In this document: in pieces, positions 61,668 to 64,000 of the stretch
How positions within the stretch are numbered: the first letter of the stretch is position 1
How the letters are laid out: the number at the start of each line of letters is the position of its first letter
From: Chloroflexota bacterium
Lineage (GTDB): Bacteria; Chloroflexota; Anaerolineae; Aggregatilineales; Phototrophicaceae
NCBI GenBank assembly: GCA_011525385.1
Contig: WTGF01000014.1
Location: forward strand, 42,228-106,227
DNA: 64,000 nt
Direction: 5' to 3'
The notes under the pieces: model-generated
The model's database searches: none
Told to the model about the DNA's origin: nothing
The model's input: the letters and a program-made list of their open reading frames with translations, nothing else
Made by a program: the position numbers and the translations under genes

Positions 61668-62747
61668 TCAGATCAAGATCTCGCCATCCGCCAATACAGG
61701 CACGCCGTCGACAAGGACTGCACCGGTCTGCCGCAGGTCCTTGATCAGATCCCAGTGAATGCTGGATTGATTGACCCCGCCACACTCGGGATAAGCCCGG
61801 CCCAGCGCCAAGTGGATCGTGCCGCCGATTTTTTCGTCGATAAGTATATCCTTGCAGAAGCGGTTGACGTAGGGATTCATACCAAAGGCAAACTCGCCCA
61901 GTCGGCGCGAGCCGGCATCCGTTTCCAGGATTTGCAGCAGGAAGTCTTCATTTGACGAGGCGCTCGCGTCGATGAGCTCGCCATCCTTCCAGGCCAGGCG
62001 AATGTCATGCACCAACTGGCCGCCCAGGACGCCCGGCAGCTCGAAGTGGATCTTGCCATTCAGCGTCTGGTTGACCGGCGCGGTATAGATCTCGCCATCG
62101 GGCAAGTTGATCTTGCCGTCGAAGACTTTCCATTGCCGACCGCGAACGGAGAATGTGAGGTCGGTTTCGTCGCCGGCGACGATGCGCACGGTCTCGCTGC
62201 CTTTGAGCCGGGCGGCTTGCCGATGCCACCCTTTCGAGGCGGTGGGATAGTCCAGCAGGCAGGCGGCGAAGAACATGTCTTCGATCGACTCCAGATCGGT
62301 ATCGGCTTGCCGCGCCAACTCCGCGTTAGGCACGCGAACCAGGCACCAGCGCGTGTTCTGCCAGCGCAGGGTCGAGATTTTGCCCATAGCCGCTTGATTG
62401 GCCGCCAGCGCCGCCTTCGGGATGTCGTCGTGCAGGCTTAAGTCGTAAGCCCCGCGCAAGCCGAAATAAACATCTGCCCAGTCCATGCCGTAAGCCTCGA
62501 TTTCCGGCAGCCAACTGTGTTGTTCGACTGAGCCGTGTTCGAGCAAGCTGTGACGCAGTTTTTCCGAGAGCAATTGCACTTGCGGGTAAGCGCCGGCTTT
62601 GATGCAGGATTCGTAGACGGCATGAGCCAGCGGGAAGGTCTCGGTTTCGCCCATGGCGATCATGACGCGCTCGCCGGGTTGGACGGCTGTGGAGTAATGT
62701 ACGAGGACATCGGCGACGGCTTTCCAGCGCGGCTCGGTTGCGGGCAT
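61668..62747 (-). CDS. M29 family aminopeptidase
   Basis: 359 residues, ATG 62747 behind AGGAAAG. MPATEPRWKAVADVLVHYST, the PGERVMIAMGETETFPLAHA strand, the metal-ligand Glu of DIRLAWKDGELIDA-type segment, and the final GGVNQSSIHWDLIKDLR (with the His-Trp-Asp) are characteristic of M29 thermophilic-type metallo-aminopeptidases (AmpS, AmpT). It removes N-terminal residues from peptides in the cytoplasm. It lies 82 bases upstream of the binding-protein gene on the same strand. Confidence 0.9.
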   Translation of the reverse strand: MPATEPRWKAVADVLVHYSTAVQPGERVMIAMGETETFPLAHAVYESCIKAGAYPQVQLLSEKLRHSLLEHGSVEQHSWLPEIEAYGMDWADVYFGLRGAYDLSLHDDIPKAALAANQAAMGKISTLRWQNTRWCLVRVPNAELARQADTDLESIEDMFFAACLLDYPTASKGWHRQAARLKGSETVRIVAGDETDLTFSVRGRQWKVFDGKINLPDGEIYTAPVNQTLNGKIHFELPGVLGGQLVHDIRLAWKDGELIDASASSNEDFLLQILETDAGSRRLGEFAFGMNPYVNRFCKDILIDEKIGGTIHLALGRAYPECGGVNQSSIHWDLIKDLRQTGAVLVDGVPVLADGEILI

Positions 62748-62818
62748 GGCTGCTTTCCTGTGAGTGGTTGTGTGGGGAGTATAGCATGGTGGGTGGGATT
62801 GGGGGCGAAAGGTAGACG

Positions 62819-62923
62819 TTAGAGTATGTTTCGAGGGCGGTTGTAATGAAGGTCAACAATCACCTGACAGCCGTTATAGGCGATCCGATAGATCACCCGA
62901 CGATTAGAAACTGATTGAGTATC
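62819..62923 (-). pseudogene. C-terminal remnant of a RelE/ParE-like toxin gene
   Basis: Read on the minus strand, 34 codons give SVSNRRVIYRIAYNG, CQVIVDLHYNRPRNIL and a stop, the usual last two strands of RelE/ParE toxins (…RRVIYR…VIV..H.R..). The frame ends exactly where the GGGCGACT palindrome begins at 62924, so the repeat appears to have cut the gene. No antitoxin or start remains. Confidence 0.45.
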
Positions 62924-62949
62924 GGGCGACTCAGCGAGTCGCCCCTACC
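62924..62949. repeat. Dispersed GGGCGACT palindrome, copy 3
   Basis: GGGCGACTC-AGC-GAGTCGCCCC followed by TACC. Same family as 49262 and 14554. A half copy (GGGCGACCTGATAGAC) lies at 63934-63949. The gap 62748-63071 otherwise holds the toxin remnant and the 25-base repeat. Confidence 0.7.
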
Positions 62950-63001
62950 GAATATATATAGTTTTTTAAGTTATCGATCTTATGTCGACGAAGAGCTAGA
63001 G

Positions 63002-63026
63002 GTATTTCAACCGAAAAGGATACACT
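63002..63026. repeat. 25-bp exact repeat GTATTTCAACCGAAAAGGATACACT, copy 2
   Basis: Identical to 51116-51140 and preceded by similar flanking DNA. Confidence 0.6.
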
Positions 63027-63071
63027 ACAAACGGTCGTCCAGTCTTAATGTTGCTGCTGTTGTTGAAACAT

Positions 63072-63755
63072 TCAGTCGTCGTGTAGTTGACAACCCGAGA
63101 ACATCGTATCCAGCCCTTGGCACAACTTGCACACTATAGAAAAAAGGCCCAGTTCCGATTTACGCTCAGTGGGTGGTTGACGTTCGCCATTGATTATTGG
63201 GGCTGACTCAAGGGAACTGTGAAAACCAAAATGGCTGCGTGAAGCAATTCTTAAGCTCTCCAATACGTCATCAGCTTGGCTGTTAGGGATTTCCTTTTCC
63301 CCCGTTCTACGGTCGTGCTTGAGCATATTTAGAATCACTCGCACTTTTTCTGCCAATTTGTGCGAATAGTCATTGTCGTACACAAGTCCAGACTTAATCA
63401 AAACACATCTGATTGCGCTGTGTATCACGTTGTCTTGAGCTGATGGATTCATGACCTTGTAGGCGACTTCGGCTTGGTGGCAAACCAATATTAGCGCGCC
63501 ATAATGACCGTTTGGAAGCTTCAGCAGGCCTTCAATTGAAGGCCACATCCGGAGTTCCCAGGCAGCTTTCGCGGCGACAAAGTCATCATTGCAGCATTCA
63601 ATGCAATGGTGATCGCTGGCTTTGTCAACACAGTGCCAGCAACGACGGCAACCCCAGCATCTATGCTCAAACGTAATGTTAGACACACAGACGCACTGTT
63701 CTCGCTGCGCCTCTAGGAATTCCATTCTCAGCTTATACAAACGATCCAGTTCCAC
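63072..63755 (-). CDS. Cys-rich protein of unknown function
   Basis: 227 residues with a GTG start at 63755 (AGGGA seven bases upstream). Residues 22-55 carry nine Cys and three His (CVCVSNITFEHRCWGCRRCW, then CVDKASDHHCIECC), which should form one or two zinc sites. Residues 75-150 look helical (GALILVCHQAEVAYKVMN), and a charged C-terminus follows. I do not recognise a family. The gene is AT-richer than the average and stands alone between repeats, in line with transferred DNA. Bases 63756-64000 show no gene. Confidence 0.6.
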   Translation of the reverse strand: MELDRLYKLRMEFLEAQREQCVCVSNITFEHRCWGCRRCWHCVDKASDHHCIECCNDDFVAAKAAWELRMWPSIEGLLKLPNGHYGALILVCHQAEVAYKVMNPSAQDNVIHSAIRCVLIKSGLVYDNDYSHKLAEKVRVILNMLKHDRRTGEKEIPNSQADDVLESLRIASRSHFGFHSSLESAPIINGERQPPTERKSELGLFSIVCKLCQGLDTMFSGCQLHDD

Positions 63756-64000
63756 TCATCTGTCCCTTCTAAGTAAACGACCCACAAAACTTGTGTCTTA
63801 CTTGAAGACAAATACTATGTAATTGGCCAATTTCACACTTCGCGCCCAATATCATTTGAATCACCACATAACCATAGTTTGAACACTGACGCCTTTCTTT
63901 ACTCTCAAATGAGCAATTGGCGGGAATCAATCTGGGCGACCTGATAGACGCTGTTGAAAAACTGGGTTCAATAAGTGTAAATCGCCGGACATAGGACCGA

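Noticed and set aside
63900..64000. Insertion sequence end at the right edge
   Set aside because: GTTGAAAAACT and a half GGGCGACC hairpin are suggestive, but there is no transposase frame or inverted end within the window.

Overview
The window looks like a chromosomal segment of a free-living, moderately GC-rich bacterium, most likely a member of the Chloroflexota (Anaerolineae-like). This is inferred from gene content: TrpB2-type tryptophan synthase, DM13 protein, tandem Flp pilins, M29 and M42 aminopeptidases, LysM lipoprotein, phytanoyl-CoA dioxygenase next to a sulfatase, MalEFG-type sugar importer, and many GC-rich intergenic palindromes. No 16S rRNA or ribosomal protein gene is present to prove it. 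No tRNA, CRISPR array or intact insertion sequence was seen.

Layout. 1-6.3 kb (minus strand): sulfatase, PhyH dioxygenase, small membrane protein and cobalamin-dependent methionine synthase (metH). 6.3-11.5 kb: two 400-residue MFS paralogues flank a type II restriction-modification pair of the BglII/BstYI family; a broken copy of the metH 5' end between them shows this region arose by tandem duplication. 11.5-22.7 kb: housekeeping and envelope genes (DM13 protein, TPR protein, trpB2, LysM lipoprotein, M42 peptidase, two Flp pilins, a double-FtsX permease, a C26 hydrolase) and an SRP RNA gene with promoter and terminator. 22.7-35.6 kb: five tandem paralogues of a large polytopic membrane protein (probably a GT-C-like glycosyltransferase) with blocks of exact identity that indicate gene conversion; the fifth lacks the C-terminal domain. 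35.8-49.1 kb: nitroreductase, TSUP permease, a tandem pair of group II PLP decarboxylases, a Kef-like antiporter, a transglutaminase-like protein, a flavoprotein behind a strong promoter with an embedded palindromic operator, DinB protein, second C26 hydrolase, SDR epimerase and a LuxR regulator. 49.1-51.3 kb: repeat-rich, mostly non-coding, with one phage-like gene. 51.3-62.7 kb: CFA synthase, PHP phosphatase, DUF1801 protein and a minus-strand sugar-uptake and catabolism cluster (M29 aminopeptidase, solute-binding protein, two permeases, Gfo/Idh/MocA dehydrogenase, FGGY kinase), interrupted by a second tandem duplication carrying two small coiled-coil membrane proteins. The end holds a toxin remnant and a Cys-rich unknown.

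The genes work together mainly in two places. The sugar cluster would import a carbohydrate, oxidise or epimerise it and phosphorylate it; its intercistronic palindromes may set the ratio of binding protein to permease. The five membrane paralogues look like a diversifying envelope-glycan family.

The strongest general theme is tandem duplication followed by loss of the outer ends (metH/MFS, Gfo/permease, decarboxylases, membrane paralogues), together with at least five families of short dispersed repeats. All calls were made by eye; no similarity search, structure prediction or statistics were run.
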